Assembly: GCF_000160855.1 (NCBI RefSeq)
Contig: NZ_GG700752.1
Coordinates: 312,438 to 365,916, forward strand
Reading direction: 5' to 3'
DNA from: Lactobacillus helveticus DSM 20075 = CGMCC 1.1877
Lineage (GTDB): Bacteria > Bacillota > Bacilli > Lactobacillales > Lactobacillaceae
DNA length: 53,479 bases
Shown: piece after piece, positions 35,571 to 43,110 of the stretch
Layout of the letters: each line of letters starts with the position of its first letter
Numbering within the stretch: position 1 is the stretch's first letter
Notes under the pieces: model-generated
The model's database searches: none
What the model saw: the letters and a program-made list of their open reading frames with translations, nothing else
Told to the model about the DNA's origin: nothing
Translations under genes and position numbers: made by a program

Positions 35571-36382
35571 TGGATACTACTATGAAAAAATTACCCGCTA
35601 AACCCGTTGACCGTAAAAAGCAAATAATTCATTGGTTAATTGCAATTTTAACTATCGCTTTAATTGTTTGGTCATTTACTGATATTGATTTTGGTGATAT
35701 TAAAGCAACCGCTGGTCAAATTGCCGGAGCTATTTTTGCTGGTATTTTCCATCCTGATTGGAAATACGTTTACAACGGTTCTGGTGAAGACCTGATTTCG
35801 CAATTATGGCAAACTATTTGTATTGCTTTCTTAGGTACATTTATTTCTGCTATTATTTCATTGCCATTTGCTTTCTGGGCAGCTCATACCAAGCACAAAC
35901 ATTGGTATACTTCTAGAACTGGTAAGATTGTCTTAGCAATTATTAGATCTTTCCCAGAAATTGTTTTGGCATTGATGTTCATTAAAGCCGTAGGACCTGG
36001 TTCTGCGGCCGGTGTATTGGCATTGGGTTTTCACTCAGTTGGGATGCTTGCTAAATTATTCTCAGAAGAAATTGAAAACTTGGAAGATGGACCAAATGAA
36101 GCTGTTGTAGCTGCTGGTGGTTCTAAGTTCCACGGAATCATGTTTTCAACCATGCCTAACTTAATGCCAGCACTTATTTCCAATACGTTGTATCGTTTTG
36201 ATATTTCCATCCGTTCCGCATCTATTCTTGGTTTGGTAGGTGCCGGTGGTATCGGTTATCCACTGATCATTGCTTTGCAATACCGTCAATGGGATCGTGT
36301 AGGTATCATTTTGCTAGGAATCATCATTATGGTTGTCATTATTGACTGGATTTCTGGTTGGATCAGAAAGAAATTAGTTTAA
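35570..36382 (+). CDS. phnE: Phosphonate-type ABC transporter permease, second copy
   Basis: 270 residues, paralogous to the preceding permease, with NEAVVAAGGSKFHGIMFSTMPN and ISIRSASILGLVGAGGIGY. ATG 35570 overlaps the preceding stop by one base; an ATG at 35582 is an alternative. It is the last gene of the operon, followed by a palindromic terminator. Confidence 0.9.
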   Translation: MDTTMKKLPAKPVDRKKQIIHWLIAILTIALIVWSFTDIDFGDIKATAGQIAGAIFAGIFHPDWKYVYNGSGEDLISQLWQTICIAFLGTFISAIISLPFAFWAAHTKHKHWYTSRTGKIVLAIIRSFPEIVLALMFIKAVGPGSAAGVLALGFHSVGMLAKLFSEEIENLEDGPNEAVVAAGGSKFHGIMFSTMPNLMPALISNTLYRFDISIRSASILGLVGAGGIGYPLIIALQYRQWDRVGIILLGIIIMVVIIDWISGWIRKKLV

Positions 36383-36394
36383 TTTTTAATTCCT

Positions 36395-36426
36395 AAAAAA
36401 GAGAAGACGCGCGTCTTCTCTTTTTT
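36395..36426. terminator. Perfectly palindromic bidirectional terminator
   Basis: A 32-bp perfect palindrome: AAAAAAGAGAAGACGC (36395-36410) with GCGTCTTCTCTTTTTT (36411-36426). In the RNA the central bases would open into a small loop. It overlaps the tagI stop codon. Confidence 0.9.
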
Positions 36427-36997
36427 ATCCATTATTTTTGAAGTAGCAATCTTCAAGATGGTCATTAATTAGGCCAATTCCTTGCAAGTAAGAGTAAATG
36501 ATTACAGGACCTACGAAAAAGAAACCATCTTTTTTCATTTGCTTGGCAATCTGCTTAGCGATGTCGCTTGTGGTCGGAACCTCATCAATCGTATCGGGAT
36601 GATGAACGATGGGTGAAGGGATAAAGTTTTGCAAGTATTTGGCAAAACTGCCGTATTCTTTTTTTACTGCTAGGATTGCCTTGGCATTTTTAATTGCGGC
36701 ATTGATTTTAATATGGTTGCGGATAATACCCTTGTCTTGCATGAGTAGTCCCGCATCGTAATCAATCATTTGCGCCATTTTTTCTGCATCAAAATCTTTA
36801 AAAGCTTTTCTGAAATTTTTGCGTTTATGCAGAATCGTTGCCCAGCTAAGTCCAGATTGAAAAAGTTCAAGCACTAACATCTCATAGAGATATTGATCAT
36901 CTAAATTTAATTTCCCCCACTCATGGTCATGATAGTTTCTCACTGTCGCATCTTGTACATCGCCCCAAGGGCAGCGAAATATCCTAGTTTCATTCAT
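36425..36997 (-). CDS. tag: DNA-3-methyladenine glycosylase I
   Basis: 190 residues. The TagI signatures are RCPWGD at the start, YHDHEWG near residue 24, ELFQSGLSWATILHKRKNFRKAF near residue 45 and the end INDHLEDCYF. The ends supply the zinc-binding Cys and His residues of this helix-hairpin-helix relative. It removes 3-methyladenine from DNA. With the AAG/MPG gene at 4439-5073 broken, this is the only intact alkyl-base glycosylase in the window. Confidence 0.92.
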   Translation of the reverse strand: MNETRIFRCPWGDVQDATVRNYHDHEWGKLNLDDQYLYEMLVLELFQSGLSWATILHKRKNFRKAFKDFDAEKMAQMIDYDAGLLMQDKGIIRNHIKINAAIKNAKAILAVKKEYGSFAKYLQNFIPSPIVHHPDTIDEVPTTSDIAKQIAKQMKKDGFFFVGPVIIYSYLQGIGLINDHLEDCYFKNNG

Positions 36998-37152
36998 AAA
37001 AATTTCTCCTTTTAAAATAATATTTTTACTCTCTAATATTCATTACGCAAAAAAAAGTGGATTTTTTCTGAGAAATTTTATTTTTAAGTTTGAAATGCAG
37101 GCTTTAATTCCTTTTTTTGCTATAATTAGGGGTGAATTTTGAGGAGGTTCAT

Positions 37153-37638
37153 ATGGAGAAATTAGATACCATGATGTTGGCTGATGATTTAGCCTTATCA
37201 CAAGACAAGATTTTGAATGGTGAACAAGACTTTGACGCTGAAGCTGTCTATAAAGTGATTGATAACTTAGGCGTTTTGAATAATCCTATTAAAGATTACT
37301 TTGATATGACCGAAGAAGAATACTACGAAGCAGAAAGCGATCATAAATTAACTTTGATCAAAATGGCTGATAAGTTGACTGATTTGCATGACCGTATCTT
37401 AACTAACCACGTTGATGGTTACGTTGATAAGGATGAAATCAATTTGACTTACAACCATGAAAATCCATATGAAGATGATTTCTATGATCCAGCCACTGAT
37501 TATCGAGTTATCGTTTACAGTTTAAAGGTTATTGGCGCAGTTCAATCAATTGCTGCCAAGGATTTACAAGAAGTATTGGCTAAAGACGCTGTTTTGTCAG
37601 TAGGACTTGCTGCTTATGCTTTAGCACACAACGCATAA
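37153..37638 (+). CDS. Small acidic protein of unknown function
   Basis: 161 residues, very acidic, no helix long enough for a membrane span and no recognised motif. ATG 37153 has GAGGAGG 6 bp upstream, a strong initiation signal, and a TATAAT lies at about 37121-37126. This looks like a well-expressed lactobacillar protein. Do not extend the start to 37132, which lacks a ribosome site. Confidence 0.7.
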   Translation: MEKLDTMMLADDLALSQDKILNGEQDFDAEAVYKVIDNLGVLNNPIKDYFDMTEEEYYEAESDHKLTLIKMADKLTDLHDRILTNHVDGYVDKDEINLTYNHENPYEDDFYDPATDYRVIVYSLKVIGAVQSIAAKDLQEVLAKDAVLSVGLAAYALAHNA

Positions 37639-37645
37639 ATTATTT

Positions 37646-37674
37646 GAGTCGGGTCGCGAGAGTCGGCTTTTTTT
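37646..37674 (+). terminator. Terminator with GCGA tetraloop
   Basis: GAGTCGGGTC (37646-37655) pairs with GAGTCGGCTT (37660-37669) through several G-U pairs and one mismatch, with a GNRA-type loop GCGA, then T. It looks like a direct repeat at first sight. Confidence 0.65.
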
Positions 37675-37691
37675 GTCTTTGGGGCGAAAAA

Positions 37692-39089
37692 ATGAAGCTA
37701 TTGAAATATACAAAAGGAATAGTTGATAAGATCATAGGAGCAAGAAAGCGTTCAGCCATGAATAAAGATGGTGAGCTGCTTGATCCTATGCAAAAATATA
37801 CTACTATTGGTGAATACCATGTTGATGCAGAAGATGGTACGCCAGATGGTAAAAAATTTGTGCTAACAGTTTATCAAGATAAGGACGGAGTATTGCGTCA
37901 GGCACTTAGTTCAGAGAGTACTACTGAACTGGCTCCTGAATATGTTCGTAAATACAGCGATGAATTAGGCCGCTTTAGAGCTTTTCATAATAAAAAGACG
38001 GGTCGTCGTTACTTAGTAGAAGATTATCTTGATGATTATGTGAGTGAGGTCAAAAAACACATTCGTGATGGCAAAAATTCAGTCAATCTCGGGGTAATTA
38101 CTGATACTCACTTTAAAGATAAAGATAGTGTTGATTTCTATGGCTGGAATGGTTTGCAGCATGTCCAAGAATTTTCTTATTTAGAAAAGTTTGGCTTACT
38201 AGATCTGAAAGCACACCTTGGCGACTGGATCGACGGCTCTGATGCTGGTTTGATTGGTGAAAGCGAGCTTATTAAATTAAAAGATTCATTTAAATCAGAT
38301 AAAGTTCCGTATTTGAATATTAAGGGAAATCATGATGAAAATGATAAGTTTGACGAGCATCATGATCCTAAAGCCTCATTCCCTGAAAATGAGTTTGAAA
38401 ATATTATGTGGCCTGATATGTATCGTCAAAAGGGCATTCACTATGTTTCTCGTCAACATGGCGTAGCTTATTTTGATATTGATGATGTTCGCGTGGTTTC
38501 CGTTAATACTTCAGATGTGCCATATATTTTGGATAATAAAGGTCATAAACGTTACGATAATAAGATTACTTTAGCAGTACGTGAAGACCAGATTGAAGAA
38601 ATCATTGAAATTCTCACCAAGTCTTCTAATAAAAAAATTGTTTTCATGAGTCATGCTAATCCAATTAATCGTAAAGGCTCGAATGCATTGAAATACAATG
38701 GTCGTTCACTGCATGAATTGCTCGTTGCCTTTAATCAACGCGAAAAAGGACGCATGCATGCTAGCGAAGGTGAACCAGCAGAATTTCGCTTGTCTAATTA
38801 CTTTGATTTCACTAAGGTGAAAAATGCTCGCATTATAGCCTACTTCTGTGGTCATCGTCATCGTGAAGATCAATATCGCATTAACGGTATTCAATATATC
38901 CTGTTCAATTGCTCAGCTTTAATGGGCCCAAATCATTCGTTAACAACTAAATATAATAAAAACTTGAACCGTAAAATCGATCATAATAATGAGTTTGCGG
39001 GATACATTGTAAATATTGATTTGAAGCGTCATCGAATTCAATCGTTTGGTTATGGTGCAGCTTCAAGAAGACGCGTTTACTTTATTTAG
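37692..39089 (+). CDS. Calcineurin-like metallophosphoesterase
   Basis: 465 residues from ATG 37692, which has GGGG nearby; earlier TTG starts overlap the terminator. The phosphoesterase motifs are in order: VITDTHFKD, LGDWIDG, IKGNHDEND, FMSHANP and CGHRHREDQ. About 130 N-terminal residues precede the catalytic core, without a signal peptide or membrane segment. Substrate unknown; such enzymes act on nucleotides, lipids or phosphoproteins. Confidence 0.87.
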   Translation: MKLLKYTKGIVDKIIGARKRSAMNKDGELLDPMQKYTTIGEYHVDAEDGTPDGKKFVLTVYQDKDGVLRQALSSESTTELAPEYVRKYSDELGRFRAFHNKKTGRRYLVEDYLDDYVSEVKKHIRDGKNSVNLGVITDTHFKDKDSVDFYGWNGLQHVQEFSYLEKFGLLDLKAHLGDWIDGSDAGLIGESELIKLKDSFKSDKVPYLNIKGNHDENDKFDEHHDPKASFPENEFENIMWPDMYRQKGIHYVSRQHGVAYFDIDDVRVVSVNTSDVPYILDNKGHKRYDNKITLAVREDQIEEIIEILTKSSNKKIVFMSHANPINRKGSNALKYNGRSLHELLVAFNQREKGRMHASEGEPAEFRLSNYFDFTKVKNARIIAYFCGHRHREDQYRINGIQYILFNCSALMGPNHSLTTKYNKNLNRKIDHNNEFAGYIVNIDLKRHRIQSFGYGAASRRRVYFI

Positions 39090-39109
39090 TTAAAGAATGG
39101 TAAAGCCAT

Positions 39110-39138
39110 TTGGCTATTACAAGTCTTTAGCTTATAAT
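39110..39138 (+). promoter_or_regulatory. Promoter of the asnB/ATP-grasp operon
   Basis: TTGGCT (39110-39115), a 17-bp spacer and TATAAT (39133-39138) precede asnB by about 66 bp. Confidence 0.75.
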
Positions 39139-39204
39139 AAGAAAGTTAACGTGAAAAAATAACTAGATATAATTTTAGAGAGATTAACTTAGGGGAATTT
39201 GACT

Positions 39205-41154
39205 ATGTGCGGAATTGTCGCATTTTATGATCCAAAAATAAATGAAAAACAAGCTGTCATTGGTAAGATGATGGCGACGATCAAGCACCGTGGACCTGGT
39301 TCCGACGGTTATTACACTAATGATGAAGTTGCACTTGGCTTTAGAAGATTATCAATTATCGATCTTCGAGGCGGAAGTCAACCAATTTATAATGAAGATA
39401 AAACTAGAGCAATCATCTTTAATGGTGAAATTTACAACTTTAAGCCATTAAGAGAAGAATTAATTAAAGCTGGACACGTTTTTTCAACTAAAGCAGATAC
39501 TGAAGTTCTTCTTCATGGATATGAAGAATGGGGCATGGATGGCCTTCTTAAGCGTGTACGCGGAATGTTTGCTTTCCTTATTTGGGATGACAACAACAAG
39601 ACCCTTTATGGTGCACGTGACTTCTTTGGTATTAAGCCAATGTATTACAGCAACCAAAATGGCCACTTGCTAGTTGGCTCAGAACTTAAGAGTTTCTTGG
39701 AATTTCCAAAGTTCAAGCGTGAATTAAACGTAGAAGCTGTTAAGCCATACTTAATGAACCAATATAATGACCTTGAAGAAACCTTCTTTAAGGGCGTTTA
39801 CCGTTTTCCAGCTGGGCACTGGTTCGAATACAAAGATGGTGAAATGAAGACCCATCAATATTGGGATGCCGAATATAAAGAAAACAGCTTAAGCTTTGAA
39901 GAAACTTTAAAGCGAATCAACGATGATTTAAAGGAAACTGTTGATTTATACAGAAACGCTGATGTTAAGGTTGGTGCATTCTTATCTGAAGGTATCGACT
40001 CATCATACTTGACTACTTTGCTTAATCCAGATGATGTTTTCTCTGTCAGCTTTGATGATTCAACTTACGATGAAGCTTCAAAGGCTAAGGCCTTAGCTGA
40101 TATCAATCACTGGACTTTCTTTAGTGACAAGGTAGACGCTGATGAAGCTATGCATGACTTCCCAGAAATGCAATACCACATGGATGAACCTGATGCCAAC
40201 CCATCAATCATTCCTCTCTGGTACTTGTGTAAGTTAGCTCGTAAGCACGTTACTGTTGCTCTTTCTGGTGAAGGTGCCGATGAATTGTTTGCTGGTTACG
40301 TAAACTACGGGATGCACACTCACAATGACATCATTAAGGTCTTTACTAGTGAGTTAAAGAAATTGCCTAAGAAGAAGCAAGTGAAGTTAGCTCATAAGAT
40401 TAAGAAGATGCCTAACTTCCCAGGTAAGGTTCACATGTATACTAATTTGGCTGAACCAAGTGAATTTTATGTAGGTCAATCAGTCATCTATGACATGGAT
40501 TACCCAACTATCTTTACTTCTAAGGATGCTAATAGTATTTTGCAGCCAACTTACCGCAATAAATTGACTGTTAATGGCATTTACCAAAAGGACTTCAAGA
40601 AGGTTAAGAACATCGATAACGTTAAGCAAATGCAATACATTGATTTGCACCACTTTATGCTTAATGATATCGAACAAAAGGCTGATAAGATTTCAATGGC
40701 TCACTCACTTGAAGTTCGTGTGCCATATCTTGATAAGAAGATTGCAGAACTTGCTAACTCTATTCCAACTAAGTACTTAGTTAACCGTCATGATACTAAG
40801 TATGCTTTGCGTAAAGCTTCAGAAAAAGTCTTGCCAGATGAATGGGCTAAGCGTCCAAAGCTTGGATTCCCAACACCAATCAAGCAATGGCTTAAGGAAC
40901 CACGTTTCTACAAGCAAGTTCGTAGTTTGTTTGAAGAAGAATTCGTTAATGATATCTTTGACCAAAAGAAGATTATTAAGTTGCTTGATGATAACTACGA
41001 AGGTGACGGCTCACACAGAAGACAAATCTGGGTTATCTACACCTTCCTTGTTTGGTACAAGTTGTTCTTTGTTGATTACGAAAATACTGTTAAAAAATAC
41101 CAACATGTTCAACCTGAAGTTGCTAATTTAATTTCACAAGGCAAATTACTATAA
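39205..41154 (+). CDS. Glutamine-dependent asparagine synthase family amidotransferase (AsnB/AsnH type)
   Basis: 649 residues. Met is followed by the nucleophile Cys2 (MCGIVAFYD), so ATG 39205 is the true start. The glutaminase domain has RRLSIIDL and FNGEIYNF. The synthase domain has the ATP loop FLSEGIDSSYL (normally SGG) and LSGEGADELFAGY. In related lactic acid bacteria AsnH amidates the D-Asp of the peptidoglycan cross-bridge, and here an ATP-grasp ligase follows after 22 bp. A role in D-Asn cross-bridge formation is therefore likely, though free asparagine synthesis is not excluded. Confidence 0.88.
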   Translation: MCGIVAFYDPKINEKQAVIGKMMATIKHRGPGSDGYYTNDEVALGFRRLSIIDLRGGSQPIYNEDKTRAIIFNGEIYNFKPLREELIKAGHVFSTKADTEVLLHGYEEWGMDGLLKRVRGMFAFLIWDDNNKTLYGARDFFGIKPMYYSNQNGHLLVGSELKSFLEFPKFKRELNVEAVKPYLMNQYNDLEETFFKGVYRFPAGHWFEYKDGEMKTHQYWDAEYKENSLSFEETLKRINDDLKETVDLYRNADVKVGAFLSEGIDSSYLTTLLNPDDVFSVSFDDSTYDEASKAKALADINHWTFFSDKVDADEAMHDFPEMQYHMDEPDANPSIIPLWYLCKLARKHVTVALSGEGADELFAGYVNYGMHTHNDIIKVFTSELKKLPKKKQVKLAHKIKKMPNFPGKVHMYTNLAEPSEFYVGQSVIYDMDYPTIFTSKDANSILQPTYRNKLTVNGIYQKDFKKVKNIDNVKQMQYIDLHHFMLNDIEQKADKISMAHSLEVRVPYLDKKIAELANSIPTKYLVNRHDTKYALRKASEKVLPDEWAKRPKLGFPTPIKQWLKEPRFYKQVRSLFEEEFVNDIFDQKKIIKLLDDNYEGDGSHRRQIWVIYTFLVWYKLFFVDYENTVKKYQHVQPEVANLISQGKLL

Positions 41155-41176
41155 TTTAGGGGTTTAATTTAGGATA

Positions 41177-42463
41177 ATGACTAAAAAATTTACACCAATT
41201 TTACTTGGTAGTGACATTAATGTTTATGGTATGGCTCGTTCCTTTAATGAAGCCTACGGTATCAAAGTAAAAGCTTTAGCTGACGTTCAACTTGCTGCAA
41301 CGCGTTATTCCAGCATTGTCGATGTTGAATTGCACCATGGCTTTAGTAGTGATCCAACTTTCATGGATGTAATGCACAAGAAGATGGAAGAATACAAGAA
41401 TCACGAGGAACCAGTAATTCTGATTGCCTGTGGTGACGGTTATGCGGAACTTTTAGCTAAGCACAAGGAAGAATTGAGCAAGGTCTTCATTGTTCCTTAT
41501 ATTGACTATGACTTGCTTGAAGTTTTAATTTCAAAAGAAGGCTTCTACAAGACTGCAGAAGAATATGGCTTGCCATATCCTAAGACTAAGATCATTACTA
41601 TGGATGACTATAAGTCTGAAAAGTATTTGGATGTGCCATTCGACTTTCCTGTAGAACTTAAGCCAGAAGATCCTGTTTCATGGCTTAAATGTCAATTTGA
41701 AGGTCGTAAAAAGACTTTTGCTATTCAAGATAAGGCTGAATTTAAGGACATTGTTACCAAGATTTATACTCATGGCTACAAGGCTGACCTTATTTTGCAA
41801 GACTTTATTCCAGGTGATGACTCTAACATGCGTACATTGAACGCATATGTAGATAAGAATCACCAAGTAAAGATGATGTGCTTAGGTCACCCACTTTTGG
41901 AAGATCCAACACCACAATCAATTGGTAACTACATGGCTATTTTGCCAGAATACAATGAAAAGTTGTATGAACAAGTTCAACAATTCCTTGAAAAGTTGAA
42001 CTACACTGGTATGGCTAACTTTGATATTAAGTACGACCCAAGAGATGGCGAATTCAAATTCTTTGAAATCAACTTGCGTCAAGGTCGTTCTAGCTTCTAC
42101 GTAACCTTGAATGGCTACAATTTAGCTAAATGGTACATTGATGATTATGTAGAAGATGCCTTGAAGGACAAGGAAACTATTTACGGCAACAAGCTTGAAT
42201 CTAAGTACAAGTTATGGCTTGGCGTACCTAAAAAGATCTTTAATGAATATGCTTTTGAAAATGAATACAAGGATAAGGCTGATGAATTAATTCGTGAAGG
42301 TCGTTATGGTACAACTGTCTTTTATGATAAGGACAAGAGCTTCAAGCGCTGGTTGTTAATGAAGTACATGTTCCATAATTACTACAAGCGCTACAAGACT
42401 TACTATGAAGTTAATAAGGGCAAGATCTTCAAAGAAGAGAATGCTAAATTAGATAAAGAATGA
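41177..42463 (+). CDS. ATP-grasp ligase, probably D-aspartate ligase of the peptidoglycan cross-bridge
   Basis: 428 residues with no signal or membrane segment. The ATP-grasp fold is visible: DFPVELKPEDP binding loop, LILQDFIPGDDSNMRTLNAYVD, and the metal-binding FFEINLRQGRSSFYVTLNGY. D-aspartate ligases of enterococci and lactobacilli (Asl) have this size and pattern and add D-Asp to the Lys of the precursor. Position behind an AsnH-like gene supports it. A carbamoyl-phosphate-like or other amino-acid ligase remains possible. Confidence 0.75.
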   Translation: MTKKFTPILLGSDINVYGMARSFNEAYGIKVKALADVQLAATRYSSIVDVELHHGFSSDPTFMDVMHKKMEEYKNHEEPVILIACGDGYAELLAKHKEELSKVFIVPYIDYDLLEVLISKEGFYKTAEEYGLPYPKTKIITMDDYKSEKYLDVPFDFPVELKPEDPVSWLKCQFEGRKKTFAIQDKAEFKDIVTKIYTHGYKADLILQDFIPGDDSNMRTLNAYVDKNHQVKMMCLGHPLLEDPTPQSIGNYMAILPEYNEKLYEQVQQFLEKLNYTGMANFDIKYDPRDGEFKFFEINLRQGRSSFYVTLNGYNLAKWYIDDYVEDALKDKETIYGNKLESKYKLWLGVPKKIFNEYAFENEYKDKADELIREGRYGTTVFYDKDKSFKRWLLMKYMFHNYYKRYKTYYEVNKGKIFKEENAKLDKE

Positions 42464-42468
42464 TAATT

Positions 42469-42502
42469 AAGGTCACCGAAGTTGTTTCGGTGGCTTTTTT
42501 GC
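42469..42502 (+). terminator. Terminator of the asnB/ATP-grasp operon
   Basis: AAGGTCACCGAA (42469-42480) pairs with TTCGGTGGCTTT (42486-42497) with two G-U pairs, followed by T. Confidence 0.85.
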
Positions 42503-42562
42503 TTGCCATGGATTTACAATGAACGTGAACAGAACAGAGTATTTTGAAAAGGGAGGATTAAG

Positions 42563-42918
42563 ATGAATGAAAAATCAAATAAAACCGCTTCGAAATCAGA
42601 CTTAGAAAAAGCTGATTTGAAGCAAGTATTAACTAAATTAGATATTGATCCTAAAACTGGTTTATCTAGTTAAGAAGCTAAAACGCGTTTGAACTAAATA
42701 TGGTCCTAATGCAATTACTGCTAAAACTGAACCAATGTGGTTAAAGTTTTTAAAGGACTTCACAGGACCAATTGCATATATGATTGAAGCTGCCGCAATT
42801 GTTTCAGCGATTATTAATCACTGGGATGATTTGCGAAGTCTGGATTTACAACATTGCTTGGATGTTCGTTTTGAATATTATCAGAATGTTGATTGAAAAA
42901 GCTCAAGCTAAAAAATAA
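42563..42918 (+). pseudogene. Remnant of a P-type cation-transporting ATPase
   Basis: A GGGAGG site precedes the ATG. The first 36 codons look like the N-terminus of a plasma-membrane H+-type P-ATPase. A TAA interrupts at 42671, and a one-base insertion near 42691 creates another stop at 42695. After correction the frame reads KYGPNAI...WLKFLKDFTGPIAYMIEAAAIVSAII, the first membrane segment. Near 42829-42842 the sequence jumps to a final helix and tail, WMFVLNIIRMLIEKAQAKK. The phosphorylation and ATP-binding domains, probably more than 600 codons, are missing. It cannot work. Confidence 0.85.
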
Positions 42919-42941
42919 ATAGAAATTAATATTATTTGAGG

Positions 42942-42974
42942 GATGAAGCAATTTGAATTGCTTCATCTTTTTTT
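42942..42974 (+). terminator. Terminator of the former P-type ATPase gene
   Basis: GATGAAGCAATT (42942-42953) pairs perfectly with AATTGCTTCATC (42956-42967), followed by seven T. Confidence 0.88.
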
Positions 42975-43023
42975 GAAATTATTTTTGCATAAATTATCCC
43001 CTTAAGCGCGCTGTTTTATCTAA

Positions 43024-43082
43024 TACAAGATATACTGAGCTATATTTGAACATAATACAAGATATTGTGTCTATGGTATAAT
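43024..43082 (+). promoter_or_regulatory. Two NrdR boxes and promoter of nrdDG
   Basis: TACAAGATATACTGAG (43024-43039) and TACAAGATATTGTGTC (43056-43071) resemble the 16-bp NrdR consensus read on the other strand. Their centres are 32 bp apart, the three-helical-turn spacing usual for NrdR pairs. The second box covers the -35 region, and TATAAT lies at 43077-43082. NrdR should repress when dATP/ATP is high. Confidence 0.8.
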
Positions 43083-43110
43083 TTAGATACGACATTTTGG
43101 AGGGATGATT

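Noticed and set aside
37646..37669. Direct repeat GAGTCGG
   Set aside because: The two copies pair with each other through G-U pairs around GCGA and precede a T run, so this is better explained as a terminator.
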